Part shown: piece by piece, positions 51,964-60,624 of the stretch
How the letters are laid out: the number at the start of each line of letters is the position of its first letter
How positions within the stretch are numbered: the first letter of the stretch is position 1
The notes under the pieces: model-generated
What the model saw: the letters and a program-made list of their open reading frames with translations, nothing else
Told to the model about the DNA's origin: nothing
Databases searched by the model: none
Assembly (NCBI RefSeq): GCF_002893095.1
Contig: NZ_PKQQ01000013.1
Location: forward strand, 38,058 to 102,057
DNA length: 64,000 bases
Reading direction: 5' to 3'
From: Stenotrophomonas sp. VV52
Lineage (GTDB): Bacteria; Pseudomonadota; Gammaproteobacteria; Xanthomonadales; Xanthomonadaceae
Made by a program: the position numbers and the translations under genes

Positions 51964-52920
51964 ATGCGCGTTCTGCACCCCTCCACCTTCGACAGCAGCA
52001 CGGAACAGGGCGTACTTCGCCTTTCCATCGCGGCCTCATTCGGCGTCGCGGCCATCGCCGTGGCCTTTGGCCTATACGCCAACTCATCGCTCATCATCTT
52101 TGACGGCATCTATGGCTTGATCGATGTGGTGATGACCTGGCTGTCGCTGCTGGTGGTGCGGCTTATCAGCCTGTCCACCAACGTGGACGCGCTGCAGTCG
52201 CGATTAAACCAGCGCTTTACCATGGGCTTCTGGCACCTGGAGCCGATTGTGCTTGGGGTGAGCGGCACGCTGATGATCGGTGCGGCGTTGTATGCGGCGG
52301 TCAATGCGGTCGATGCACTGATGTCCGGCGGCCGCGAGATCGCGCTGGGGCCGGCCATTGTGTTTGCGGTGATCTCCATCATCGTCGAGAGTGGCCTGGC
52401 GTTGTTCGTACGACGCGCCAACCGCTCCATCGGCTCGGAGTTCATCGCGCTGGACGCGAAGAACTGGGTGGTGGCAGCAAGCATGTCGGCGGCCTATCTG
52501 GTGGCATTCGGCGGCGGCTGGCTGCTGCGCGATACCGGGTGGGCGTGGCTGGTGCCTTACATCGATCCGGCCATCCTGCTGGTGGTCTGTCTATTCGTGG
52601 TCGTGGCGCCACTGGGCACGGTGCGGCAGGCGCTGTCGGACATCCTGCTGATCACGCCGGTCGACCTGCAGGCGCATGTGGATGAGGTGGCTAGCAGCAT
52701 CGTCGCCAAACATGGCTTCATTGAGCATCGCAGCTACGTAGCGAAGGTCGGCCGAGGCGACCAGATCGAGCTGTTCTTCGTGGTGCCGGCGAACGACCCG
52801 CCGCGGCAGCTGGTCGAATGGGACCAGCTGCGCGATGAGATTGGCGAGGCACTGGGCGAGGAGTCGACGGATCGGTGGTTGACGATCATGTTCACCACCG
52901 ACCGGGAGTGGACGATCTAG
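51964..52920 (+). CDS. CDF-like cation transporter with atypical metal-site residues
   Basis: A 318-residue membrane protein with six helices (about 22-38, 42-66, 92-115, 128-148, 170-190, 197-215) and a C-terminal cytoplasmic domain (220-318), as in cation diffusion facilitators. The usual transmembrane site motifs are changed. In helix 2 the block reads D47-G-I-Y50-G-L-I-D54, with Tyr where His or Asp is usual. In helix 5 it reads D164-A-K-N167 with Ala at 171, instead of a His/Asp pair. It may carry a different metal or none. It falls in the COG3965-like group of predicted Co/Zn/Cd transporters. The ATG at 51964 is used; it appears monocistronic. Confidence 0.8.
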   Translation: MRVLHPSTFDSSTEQGVLRLSIAASFGVAAIAVAFGLYANSSLIIFDGIYGLIDVVMTWLSLLVVRLISLSTNVDALQSRLNQRFTMGFWHLEPIVLGVSGTLMIGAALYAAVNAVDALMSGGREIALGPAIVFAVISIIVESGLALFVRRANRSIGSEFIALDAKNWVVAASMSAAYLVAFGGGWLLRDTGWAWLVPYIDPAILLVVCLFVVVAPLGTVRQALSDILLITPVDLQAHVDEVASSIVAKHGFIEHRSYVAKVGRGDQIELFFVVPANDPPRQLVEWDQLRDEIGEALGEESTDRWLTIMFTTDREWTI

Positions 52921-52942
52921 CGCTGCAGCCGCTCCCTGTGGT

Positions 52943-53356
52943 TCAAGGCTCCTGATGGCCTCTCAGGGACGAGCGCAGATTGCCGCAGCTCACAGCTCCA
53001 TAGGCGACAGTGATCGTAACGTCTTGGATCGACTTGCTTGCGAAACACCCGGTAAAGGTGTGCGTGACTGTCATATCCGCGGAGTCCGGCAGCCCTTCGC
53101 ACGCCTTCAGCGCCTGCAGTTCCACGCTGGATTGAAGCGTCGCGAGGTCGTTGCAGGGATGAGCCGCCGCGCGCGTCTCGTAGCTGGCCGCTGCGTCCCC
53201 TTCGGGGAGGTGTTTGCGGTCGCTCCAGGCAATTGCCACGGACGACGCTGCGGCAGCCAGCAGCAGGAGTGCTATGACGGACTTCGCGAACGTACGAGGC
53301 TTGTTGACGTTGGATGGAACTGGACGTGACTTTCTGGAGAAGGGTGAGACAGCCAA
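52943..53356 (-). CDS. uncharacterised single-pass membrane protein
   Basis: A 137-residue protein that I do not recognise. It has a basic N-terminus, then a helix at about 26-44 (SVIALLLLAAAASSVAIAW), then a soluble part with four Cys (HPCND, KACEG, TGCFA, VSCGN) and the repeated beta pattern DMTVTHTFTGCFASKSIQDV. The Cys residues suggest a periplasmic disulfide-bonded domain. The gene is AT-richer than its neighbours and convergent with the CDF-like gene. Confidence in coding is moderate. Confidence 0.55.
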   Translation of the reverse strand: MAVSPFSRKSRPVPSNVNKPRTFAKSVIALLLLAAAASSVAIAWSDRKHLPEGDAAASYETRAAAHPCNDLATLQSSVELQALKACEGLPDSADMTVTHTFTGCFASKSIQDVTITVAYGAVSCGNLRSSLRGHQEP

Positions 53357-53467
53357 ACGAGAAACCTCTTGGAACGCTTCCTAGCGTGGCCCATCACTCT
53401 AGATCTCAAAACTCCATGATTGCATCGGCCTTTTCTCCACTTGGATGTAGGGAAAATTGGACCTGCA

Positions 53468-54295
53468 TCACACCACTACCCCCTGCTTCCACTGCCGCGG
53501 TGACTGGCCCGTCTGCGACTTGAACGCGCGCGACAGCGCTGCTTCGCTTCCATAGCCCACATCAATCGCGATCCGCTTGAGCGGCTGGCCTTTGCGCAGC
53601 GCCTGCTGCACCAGGCGCGTACGCCAACCCTGCAGGTAATGCCCCGGCGTGCTGCCGATGGTGTCGCGGAAGCTGTCGGCGAAGGCGCTGCGCGACATGC
53701 CGGCGCGTTGGGCGAGAAGTTCGAGCGTCCAGTCCTGGGCGGGTTCTTCGTGCATGGCCACCAAGGCATGACGCAGGCGGGGGTGGGACATGCCGGCAAG
53801 CAGGCCTACGCGCAGCTGACCGCTCTCCATCAGTGCGCGCAGGATCTGGATCAACACGACTTCGAACAGGCGGTCGAGCAGCGCCTGGCGACCGCAGCGC
53901 TGGGCGAAGGCTTCGTCGAACAGCACCGAGAGGATCGGCTGGCCGCCGTAGAGCTCCTCCAGCGGCAGGCAGATCACCGGCGGCAGTGCGGCGGCGACCG
54001 GGCTGTTGCCGCCGCCTTCGAACTGCAGGTGGGCGCAGGCGAAGTCGGCGCCGGCGTCCGGGTCGGTGAGGAAGCGGTGCGCCATGGGCCGCGGGTAGAC
54101 AAGCACGCTCGGCTGGGTGATCTCCAGCACGCTGCCGTCGGGATGTTCCACGCGCACGTGGCCGTTGCGGATGAGGTGCAGCTGGCCGCGCTCGCCTTCG
54201 GCCGGCAGGGCGGTGATGCCGCACAGGGCGCCGGCGTGGAAGACCTCGGCGTTGACCGCGAAGCGGCCCAGCAGGGATTGCAGGCGGTCGACCAT
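53468..54295 (-). CDS. AraC-family transcriptional regulator with cupin-like N-terminus
   Basis: A 275-residue regulator. Residues 10-165 form a cupin_6-like sensory domain ([33 protein letters not shown]). The C-terminal AraC helix-turn-helix pair is at about 190-272 ([20 protein letters not shown], then [20 protein letters not shown]). The ATG at 54295 is chosen for family-like N-terminus length. It is divergent from ohr with 110 bases between, which contain the short inverted repeat CCAGA/TCTGG at 54304-54321. It may control ohr or itself. Confidence 0.85.
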   Translation of the reverse strand: MVDRLQSLLGRFAVNAEVFHAGALCGITALPAEGERGQLHLIRNGHVRVEHPDGSVLEITQPSVLVYPRPMAHRFLTDPDAGADFACAHLQFEGGGNSPVAAALPPVICLPLEELYGGQPILSVLFDEAFAQRCGRQALLDRLFEVVLIQILRALMESGQLRVGLLAGMSHPRLRHALVAMHEEPAQDWTLELLAQRAGMSRSAFADSFRDTIGSTPGHYLQGWRTRLVQQALRKGQPLKRIAIDVGYGSEAALSRAFKSQTGQSPRQWKQGVVV

Positions 54296-54405
54296 TTCGG
54301 ACTCCAGATCAAGTTTTCTGGATCTTATGTTGCCACACGTCCGCCCGGGAGGCGCAAAGTACACCTCACCAACCGGTCCATTCCGTTCACAGCCAGGAGA
54401 TTCCC

Positions 54406-54831
54406 ATGTCGATTGAAAAGGTTCTTTACACCGCGCACGCCACCGCCACAGGCGGCCGCGAAGGCCACGCCACCTCGTCGGACAAGGTGCTGGACGTGCA
54501 GCTGTCCACCCCGCGCGAGCTGGGCGGCGCTGGCGGCCCGGGTACCAATCCGGAACAGCTGTTTGCTGCCGGTTACTCGGCCTGCTTCCTGGGTGCGCTG
54601 AAGTTCGTGGCGGGTCAGGCGAAGGTGGCGCTGCCGGCTGAGACCAGCATCACCGGCAATGTGGGTATCGGTCAGATTCCGACTGGCTTTGGCATTGAAG
54701 TGGAACTGCAGATCAGCGTGCCGGGCCTGGAGCGTGCACAGGTTGAAGAGCTGGTGCAGAAGGCGCACATCGTGTGCCCGTATTCGAATGCTACCCGCGG
54801 CAATATCGATGTGACGTTGACCATCGTGTAA
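54406..54831 (+). CDS. ohr: organic hydroperoxide resistance protein Ohr
   Basis: A 141-residue thiol peroxidase of the Ohr/OsmC family that reduces organic hydroperoxides with lipoylated partners. The catalytic cysteines are C60 ([10 protein letters not shown]) and C124 ([12 protein letters not shown]), both in their family motifs, and the length is standard. A ribosome site (CCAGGAGA) precedes the ATG. It lacks the usual adjacent MarR-type OhrR; instead a divergent AraC regulator is next to it. A palindromic terminator follows and overlaps the stop. Confidence 0.95.
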   Translation: MSIEKVLYTAHATATGGREGHATSSDKVLDVQLSTPRELGGAGGPGTNPEQLFAAGYSACFLGALKFVAGQAKVALPAETSITGNVGIGQIPTGFGIEVELQISVPGLERAQVEELVQKAHIVCPYSNATRGNIDVTLTIV

Positions 54832-54878
54832 AAAAAAATGGGCGGGTGCCGGTCGTATTTGACCGGGCATCCGCCCAT
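54830..54878 (-). terminator. terminator of the valine operon, overlapping the ohr stop
   Basis: A long imperfect hairpin has arms TGGGCGG.../...CCGCCCA (about 54839-54856 and 54861-54878). On the minus strand it is followed by eight or nine T residues (A run 54830-54838). It serves the minus-strand operon ending with mmsB and may also stop ohr transcription in the other direction. Confidence 0.8.
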
Positions 54879-54928
54879 CCCACCGCGGTGGATCCCTGTT
54901 ATGGGATGCGTTCTGTTTCTATCGGGTT

Positions 54929-54950
54929 GCCGGCCGGCGGCCGGCACTAC
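54929..54950 (-). repeat. SMAG element overlapping the mmsB stop
   Basis: GCCGGCC-GGC-GGCCGGC then ACTAC. It differs by one base from the 34219 and 44037 copies. The GTAG head (minus strand, 54947-54950) supplies the TAG stop of mmsB. Confidence 0.83.
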
Positions 54951-55837
54951 GCTTCGTTGGTTACCAGTTGGACTACGCTGGAGAAGTCGAGCTTGCCGCG
55001 GCCTGCCTGGTGATTCATCGAGTACAGGTTGCGGGCGAGTTCGCCCAGCGGGATCGAGGCGCCTACGCTCATCGCCGCTTCCACCGCCAGGCCCATGTCC
55101 TTGAGCATGAGGTCGCTGCCGAAGCCGCCGCTGTAGCCGCGCGATGCCGGCGCGTTTTCCAGTACGCCCGGCCACGGGTTGCACACTTCGGTGGCCCAGC
55201 TGCGGCCGGTGCTGACCGCCATCATCTGCGAGAGGACCTTCGGGTCCAGACCATGCGCCACGCCGAGCGCGATGGATTCGCCAGTGACCGCCATGATCAC
55301 GCCCAGCGCCATGTTGTTGCACAGCTTGGCGACCTGGCCGGCGCCGCTGGCGCCCACGTGGAAGATGTTCTTGCCCATCGCCTGCAGCAGCGGGCGGGCA
55401 CGTTCGAGCGCGTCCGTTTCGCCGCCGACGATGAAGGTCAGGGTGCCGGCCTGGGCACCGGCGGTGCCGCCGGAGACCGGGGCATCGAGCATCTGCAGGC
55501 CGCGCGCGGCAGCGGCTTCGGACACCTTGCGTGCGGTGGCCGGGGCAATGGTGCTGCAGTCGATCACCAGCGCGCCGCCGGGGATGTCGGCCAGCAGGCC
55601 GTCGTCGCCCAGGTACACGCCTTCGACGTGGCGGCTGGCCGGCAGCATCGAGATCACCACTTCGGCGTCGGTCAGGGTGTCGAGCGCGGAGCTGGCGGCG
55701 GTGGCGCCTGCGTCGACGGCGGCCTGCACGGCGGCGGGCACCAGGTCGAACACGCGCACGGCGTGACCGGCCTTGGCCAGGTTGGCGGCCATCGGGCCAC
55801 CCATGTTGCCCAACCCGATGAATGCAATACGGCTCAT
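54947..55837 (-). CDS. mmsB: 3-hydroxyisobutyrate dehydrogenase
   Basis: A 296-residue NAD-dependent dehydrogenase of valine breakdown. The N-terminal nucleotide loop is FIGLGNMGGPMAANL (residues 5-19). The family signature with the catalytic region is LDAPVSGGTAGA, and the conserved Lys is in GQVAKLCNNMALG (about 164-176). It oxidises 3-hydroxyisobutyrate to methylmalonate semialdehyde. It is the last gene of the five-gene unit and overlaps the upstream CoA-hydrolase gene (ATGA). The C-terminal residues end at a SMAG repeat whose GTAG gives the stop. Confidence 0.93.
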   Translation of the reverse strand: MSRIAFIGLGNMGGPMAANLAKAGHAVRVFDLVPAAVQAAVDAGATAASSALDTLTDAEVVISMLPASRHVEGVYLGDDGLLADIPGGALVIDCSTIAPATARKVSEAAAARGLQMLDAPVSGGTAGAQAGTLTFIVGGETDALERARPLLQAMGKNIFHVGASGAGQVAKLCNNMALGVIMAVTGESIALGVAHGLDPKVLSQMMAVSTGRSWATEVCNPWPGVLENAPASRGYSGGFGSDLMLKDMGLAVEAAMSVGASIPLGELARNLYSMNHQAGRGKLDFSSVVQLVTNEA

Positions 55838-57009
55838 GCAAGGCTCCTTTCAGGAACGGTGGCACCCAGGTCGGCCAGCGGATGCGTGGCCTCGTTCCAA
55901 GGCGAAACGAAGAAGGTCTGTGCCCACTGCGGGGTAGCGTCGGCCAGGGTGGCCGGCTGCCAGCGCGGGGTGCGGTCCTTGTCGATCAACAGCGCGCGGA
56001 TGCCTTCGGCGAAATCGCCGTGGGCGGCGCTGTGCAGTGCGGCGATGTATTCGAAGCGATAGACGTCGGCCAGCGAGGCACCTTCCGCCCGCTTCTGCAG
56101 TTCCCAGGCCAGGCGTGCGGAACCGGGGGCACCGGCGGCGAGCGTGGCCTGCGCGGCCTGCAGCCAGGGGTCCTCGGTCTGCAGTGCGGCGATGGCGTTG
56201 ACCACGCTGACCACGTCGTCGCCTTCGCACAGCGCGTCGATGGTGGCGGCGTTTCGCAGCAGCGGGCCGGTAGCGGCGTCGCTGGCGTGCTGCTGCAGCA
56301 GGTTGGTGAGCTGCTCGTGGTTGCGCTTGGCGTCGTCGCTCCAATGCACCTGCGCCAGCGCGCTGAACACGTCGGCACGCTGGGCTTCGGCGATATGGAT
56401 GTCGGCCAGGCCGGCGTAGATGGCATCGCCCGCGTTGAGCGGTGCGCCGGTCAGGGCCAGGAACAGACCGCCCTTGCCCGGTACGCGCGGCAGCAGCCAG
56501 CTGCCACCGACGTCCGGGAACAGGCCGACGGTGATTTCCGGGAACGCCAGTTTCGAGCGCTCGCTCACCACGCGGTGGCTGGCCCCGGACATCAGTCCGA
56601 TGCCGCCGCCCATCACGATGCCATGGCCCCAGCACAGGATCGGCTTGGCATAGGTATGGATGGCGTAGTCGACGCGGTACTCCACGTCGAAGAACTCCGC
56701 GGCGTAGGCGTTGTCGCGCACGTCGCTGTGGCCAGCGTCGCGGTAGGCGCGCATGCTCTGGTACAGGCTGTGCAGGTCGCCGCCGGCACAGAACGCCTTC
56801 TCGCCGGCGCCCTGCAGGACCACCAGGGCGATGTTGTCATCGGCCGCCCACGCGGTCAGGCGCTCGTGCAGCAGGTGCGCCATCGGCAGCGAAAAGCCGT
56901 TGAGGGTGCGCGGTGCGTTGAGCGTCGCGATGCCGATGCGCTTGCCGTTGGCGGCGTGCTGCTCTTCGAACAGCACCGGTGCTTCCGCAACGGTCTCGGC
57001 GGTGCTCAT
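55834..57009 (-). CDS. 3-hydroxyisobutyryl-CoA hydrolase
   Basis: A 391-residue crotonase-fold thioesterase. The N-terminal crotonase core has the oxyanion-hole blocks FCAGGDLHSLY and GHGIVMGGGIGLM. The catalytic Glu is in FPEITVGLFPDVGGSW. The extra ~150 C-terminal residues set it apart from enoyl-CoA hydratases and match HIBYL-CoA hydrolases. It releases 3-hydroxyisobutyrate for MmsB. The start at 57009 gives MSTAETVAEAPVLFEEQ and a four-base overlap with the enoyl-CoA hydratase gene. Confidence 0.87.
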   Translation of the reverse strand: MSTAETVAEAPVLFEEQHAANGKRIGIATLNAPRTLNGFSLPMAHLLHERLTAWAADDNIALVVLQGAGEKAFCAGGDLHSLYQSMRAYRDAGHSDVRDNAYAAEFFDVEYRVDYAIHTYAKPILCWGHGIVMGGGIGLMSGASHRVVSERSKLAFPEITVGLFPDVGGSWLLPRVPGKGGLFLALTGAPLNAGDAIYAGLADIHIAEAQRADVFSALAQVHWSDDAKRNHEQLTNLLQQHASDAATGPLLRNAATIDALCEGDDVVSVVNAIAALQTEDPWLQAAQATLAAGAPGSARLAWELQKRAEGASLADVYRFEYIAALHSAAHGDFAEGIRALLIDKDRTPRWQPATLADATPQWAQTFFVSPWNEATHPLADLGATVPERSLA

Positions 57010-57806
57010 GCGTTCTTCCACTGCGGCGCGCGCTTTTCCAGGAAGGCGTTCACGCCTTCGGCCTGGTCGGCACGGTCGAACAGGTCGACAAAGGCTTCGC
57101 GCTCGGCGACCAGCGCCGAGGCATGACTCATGCCACTGCGGGTGGACTGCACCAGGGTCTTGCACGCGGCCACGCTCGACGGGCTCTGCTTGCCGGCCTT
57201 CTTCGCCCATTCCAGGGCGAGCGCCTTGGACTCGCCCTTGCCGACCTTCTCTTCGGCCAGGCCAATCCGCACGGCGGTTTCGGCATCGATGCGTTCGCCG
57301 AGCAGGATCAGGCGCTTGGCCCACCCCTCGCCCACCAGGCGCGGCAGGTTCTGGGTGCCGCCGGCGCACGGCAGCAGGCCCACGGTGGCCTCCGGCAGGG
57401 CAACCTGGGCGTGGTCTTCGATGATGCGCAGGTCGCAGGCCAGTGCGCATTCCAGCCCACCGCCCATCGCATAGCCGTTGATCGCGGCGATGGAGACGCC
57501 ACGGAAGCCGGAAAGCGCTTCGAAGGCTTCGCCGAAGCGGCGCGCGGCCTCGCGGGCCAGCGCCTTGTCGCCGGAGGCGAACTGCTTGAGGTCGGCACCG
57601 GCCGAGAAGAACTTCTCGCCGCCACCGGTGATCACCAGCGCGTAGATGCCGTTGTCGGCATTGAGCGCACCGACCAGGTCGCGCAGCGCCGACAGGCTGT
57701 GCACGGTCCAGGTATGGGCCGGCGGGTTGTCCAGCGTGACCACGGCGGTGTGGCCATCGGCTTCCACCTTCAGGCCAACGTGTTCGTGCGTGCGCCAATC
57801 CATCAT
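57006..57806 (-). CDS. enoyl-CoA hydratase
   Basis: A 266-residue crotonase of standard hydratase length. The oxyanion-hole blocks are FFSAGADLKQF and AINGYAMGGGLECAL, and the catalytic-Glu block is LPEATVGLLPCAGGTQ. It would hydrate methacrylyl-CoA to 3-hydroxyisobutyryl-CoA in the valine pathway, judged from its neighbours. The ATG at 57806 is first of two consecutive ATG codons, with GAGGAA upstream. It overlaps genes on both sides by four bases. Confidence 0.88.
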   Translation of the reverse strand: MMDWRTHEHVGLKVEADGHTAVVTLDNPPAHTWTVHSLSALRDLVGALNADNGIYALVITGGGEKFFSAGADLKQFASGDKALAREAARRFGEAFEALSGFRGVSIAAINGYAMGGGLECALACDLRIIEDHAQVALPEATVGLLPCAGGTQNLPRLVGEGWAKRLILLGERIDAETAVRIGLAEEKVGKGESKALALEWAKKAGKQSPSSVAACKTLVQSTRSGMSHASALVAEREAFVDLFDRADQAEGVNAFLEKRAPQWKNA

Positions 57807-58969
57807 CGCAGTTCCTCTTCGGTGTTGAGCAGGTGACGGGCCACGATCACGCGCATGATCTCGTTGGTGCCTTCCAGGATCTGGTGCACGCGGCTGTCGC
57901 GCAGCAGGCGTTCGATCGGGTACTCGCGAATATAGCCGTAGCCACCGTGGATCTGCAGTGCGTCGTTGCAGATCTGGAAACCGGCGTCGGTGGCGAAGCG
58001 CTTGGCCATCGCGCACCACACGGTGGCATCGCTGGCACCGGCGTCGAGCTTGCGTGCAGCGGTGTGCACCATCTGCCGCGCGGCGACCAGCTGGGTGGCC
58101 ATGTCGGCCAGCTTGAACTGCAGCGCCTGGAAGTCGGCCAACGGCTTGCCGAACTGGCGGCGCTCGCCCATGTAGCGGCGTGCGGCGTCCAGCGCGCCCT
58201 GCGCGGCGCCCAGCGAGCAGGCGGCGATGTTGATGCGACCACCGTCCAGGCCCTTCATGGCGAGCTTGAAACCGCTTCCCTCTTCGCCGAGCAGGTTGCC
58301 GACCGGGACGCGCACGTTTTCGAAGGTGATGCCGCGGGTGGGCTGGCTGTTCCAGCCCATCTTCTCTTCCTTGCGGCCGTAGCTGATGCCCGGCAGGTCG
58401 GCCGGCACCGCGATGGCGCTGACGCCCTTGGCACCCGGGCCGCCGGTACGCGCCATCACCACCAGCAGCTCGGTGGCACCGGCGCCGGAGATGAAGGCCT
58501 TGGAACCGTTGAGCACGAAGTGGTCGCCATCGCGCACGGCGGTGGTCTTGAGCGAGGCCGCGTCCGAACCGGCACCCGGTTCGGTCAGGCAGTACGACGC
58601 CAGCTTGCTGCCCGAAGACAGCGCCTGGCCCCATTCGGCACGCAGTGCGTCGGTGCCCCACTTGGAGACCATCCACGAGGCCATGTTGTGAATGCTCACA
58701 AAGGCGCCGGTGGACGGGTCCACATTGGCGAGCTCCTCGATGACGACGGCGGCGTCCAGACGGCTCAGGCCGCTGCCACCGATATCGGGGTCCATGTACA
58801 GGCCACAGAACCCGAGTTCCCCGGCCTTGGCGATCGCCTCGCGCGGAAAGATGCCCTCCGCATCCCATCGCGCGGCGTGCGGCGCCAGTTCGGCCTGGGC
58901 GAAGTCACGCGCGGCTTCTCTATAGGCCTGCTGCGCTTCTTCGAGTTCCGTCGTCATCGAGTTGCTCAT
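57803..58969 (-). CDS. acyl-CoA dehydrogenase (isobutyryl-CoA dehydrogenase-like)
   Basis: A 388-residue FAD flavoenzyme. The family motifs CLTEPGAGSDAASLKT (about 132-147) and the GYIREYPIERLLRDSRVHQI segment with LEGTNEIMRVIVARHLL at the C-terminus are complete. The catalytic Glu is most likely in LEGTNE, as in isobutyryl/short-branched enzymes. It oxidises isobutyryl-CoA to methacrylyl-CoA with electron transfer flavoprotein as acceptor. It is the second gene of the unit, 29 bases after mmsA. Confidence 0.9.
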   Translation of the reverse strand: MSNSMTTELEEAQQAYREAARDFAQAELAPHAARWDAEGIFPREAIAKAGELGFCGLYMDPDIGGSGLSRLDAAVVIEELANVDPSTGAFVSIHNMASWMVSKWGTDALRAEWGQALSSGSKLASYCLTEPGAGSDAASLKTTAVRDGDHFVLNGSKAFISGAGATELLVVMARTGGPGAKGVSAIAVPADLPGISYGRKEEKMGWNSQPTRGITFENVRVPVGNLLGEEGSGFKLAMKGLDGGRINIAACSLGAAQGALDAARRYMGERRQFGKPLADFQALQFKLADMATQLVAARQMVHTAARKLDAGASDATVWCAMAKRFATDAGFQICNDALQIHGGYGYIREYPIERLLRDSRVHQILEGTNEIMRVIVARHLLNTEEELR

Positions 58970-58998
58970 AAAAAAATACTCCGTGCCCTTGCAGGCAA

Positions 58999-60504
58999 TT
59001 ACTTCAGGCTGATCGTGGTGTTGACTCCGTGACCCAGGGTCTCGTCGTCGAACCAGCGCGCGGTGATGGTCTTGGTCTGGGTGTAGAACATGACCACCTG
59101 CTTGCCATAAGGACCCAGGTCGCCGAGCTTGGAGGCGCGCGAACCAGTGAAGGAGAACAGCGGCACCGGCACCGGAATCGGCACGTTGATGCCGACCTGG
59201 CCGACGTCGATCTCTTCCTGGAAGCGACGTGCCGCAGCGCCGGACTGGGTGAACAGCGCGGTGCCGTTGCCGTTCGGGTTGCTGTTGATCAGTTCAATGG
59301 CGTCGTCCAGCGTTTCGGCTTCGAGGATGACCAGCACCGGCCCGAAGATTTCTTCGTCGTACACGCGCATGCCCGGCTTCACGCCGTCGAAGATGGTCGG
59401 GCCAACAAAGTTGCCCTTCTCGAAGCCGTCCACCTGCGGGTTGCGGCCGTCGAGCACCAGCTTGGCGCCCTGCTCCACGCCCGAGGCGATCAGCGCTTCA
59501 ACGCGTTCGCGCGCGGCGCAGGAGATCACCGGGCCGACGTCGGTACCGGCGACGCTGCCGGCGCTGACCTTGAGGGTCTTTGCCTTGGCCACCAGGTCCG
59601 GCACCCACTCGCGGGCTTCGCCGACCAGCACGAGGGTGGACGCGGCCATGCAGCGCTGGCCGGCCGCGCCGAACGCGGCACCGACCATGGCGTTGAGGCT
59701 CTGTTCCTTGTTCGCGTCCGGCAGCACCACGGCGTGGTTCTTGGCGCCCATCATGCACTGCACGCGCTTGCCGGCCAGCGAGGCGCGGTTGTACACGTGG
59801 GTGCCGACGCGGGTGGAGCCCACGAACGAAACGGCCTTGATGTCCGGGTGGTCGCAGATCGCGTTGACCACCTCTTCGCCGCCGTGCACGACGTTGAGCA
59901 CGCCCTTGGGAATGCCCGCTTCCAGCGCCAGTTCGACCAGGCGCATGGTGACCATCGGGTCCTGCTCGGACGGCTTGAGCAGGAAGGTGTTGCCGGTGGC
60001 GATGGCCATCGGGAACATCCACAGCGGAATCATCGCCGGGAAGTTGAACGGGGTGATGCCGGCGCATACGCCGAGCGGCTGCAGCAGGGTGTAGGTGTCC
60101 ACGCCGTTGGCCACGTTGTTGGCCAGCTCGCCGAGCTGCAGGTTGCCGATGGCGGCGGCATGCTCGACCACTTCCAGGCCGCGGAACACGTCGCCTTCGG
60201 CGTCGGGCACGGTCTTGCCCTGTTCGGCGCTGAGGATGTGGGCCAGTTCGCCCATGTGCTCGCGGATCAGCTGCTGGTACTTCAGGAAGATGCGCGCGCG
60301 GGTGCCGATCGGGGTCTTGCGCCAGGTCTTGAAGGCTTCCTTGGCCGAGGCCACGGCGGCGTCCACTTCGCTCATGGTGGCGAACGGGACCTGGGCCAGG
60401 ACGTCCTGGGTGGCCGGATTGACCACGTTCTGCCAGTGCGAGCTGGCCGATTCGATGAACTGGCCATCGATCAACATGCGGATACGGGGCGCTGCAACAG
60501 TCAT
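58999..60504 (-). CDS. mmsA: CoA-acylating methylmalonate-semialdehyde dehydrogenase
   Basis: A 501-residue aldehyde dehydrogenase that converts methylmalonate semialdehyde to propionyl-CoA. The catalytic Cys is in [17 protein letters not shown] (about 280-295), the NAD-binding block is [15 protein letters not shown], and the N-terminal segment is [19 protein letters not shown]. Length and motifs match MmsA exactly. The ATG at 60504 is preferred over the longer start at 60546, which would run into the regulatory DNA. It is the first gene of the operon; the divergent ScfR-type regulator starts 87 bases away. Confidence 0.94.
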   Translation of the reverse strand: MTVAAPRIRMLIDGQFIESASSHWQNVVNPATQDVLAQVPFATMSEVDAAVASAKEAFKTWRKTPIGTRARIFLKYQQLIREHMGELAHILSAEQGKTVPDAEGDVFRGLEVVEHAAAIGNLQLGELANNVANGVDTYTLLQPLGVCAGITPFNFPAMIPLWMFPMAIATGNTFLLKPSEQDPMVTMRLVELALEAGIPKGVLNVVHGGEEVVNAICDHPDIKAVSFVGSTRVGTHVYNRASLAGKRVQCMMGAKNHAVVLPDANKEQSLNAMVGAAFGAAGQRCMAASTLVLVGEAREWVPDLVAKAKTLKVSAGSVAGTDVGPVISCAARERVEALIASGVEQGAKLVLDGRNPQVDGFEKGNFVGPTIFDGVKPGMRVYDEEIFGPVLVILEAETLDDAIELINSNPNGNGTALFTQSGAAARRFQEEIDVGQVGINVPIPVPVPLFSFTGSRASKLGDLGPYGKQVVMFYTQTKTITARWFDDETLGHGVNTTISLK

Positions 60505-60539
60505 GGCAATACCGGCGGGGTGCGAAAGGTGATTGGCAT

Positions 60540-60624
60540 TATTCACATACGCTTACTCGCTTTCCGGGCTGTCTACGCTTAATCTGGCCAATGCCCGCTA
60601 CGATTTCTGTTAATTCTGTGAATA
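60540..60624. promoter_or_regulatory. mmsA / regulator divergent control region with inverted octamers
   Basis: TATTCACA (60540-60547) and TGTGAATA (60617-60624) are exact complements 69 bases apart, flanking the space between mmsA and the regulator gene. The second copy lies inside the first codons of the regulator if the ATG at 60591 is used. They are candidate sites for the ScfR-type regulator; no known consensus was matched. Confidence 0.4.
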
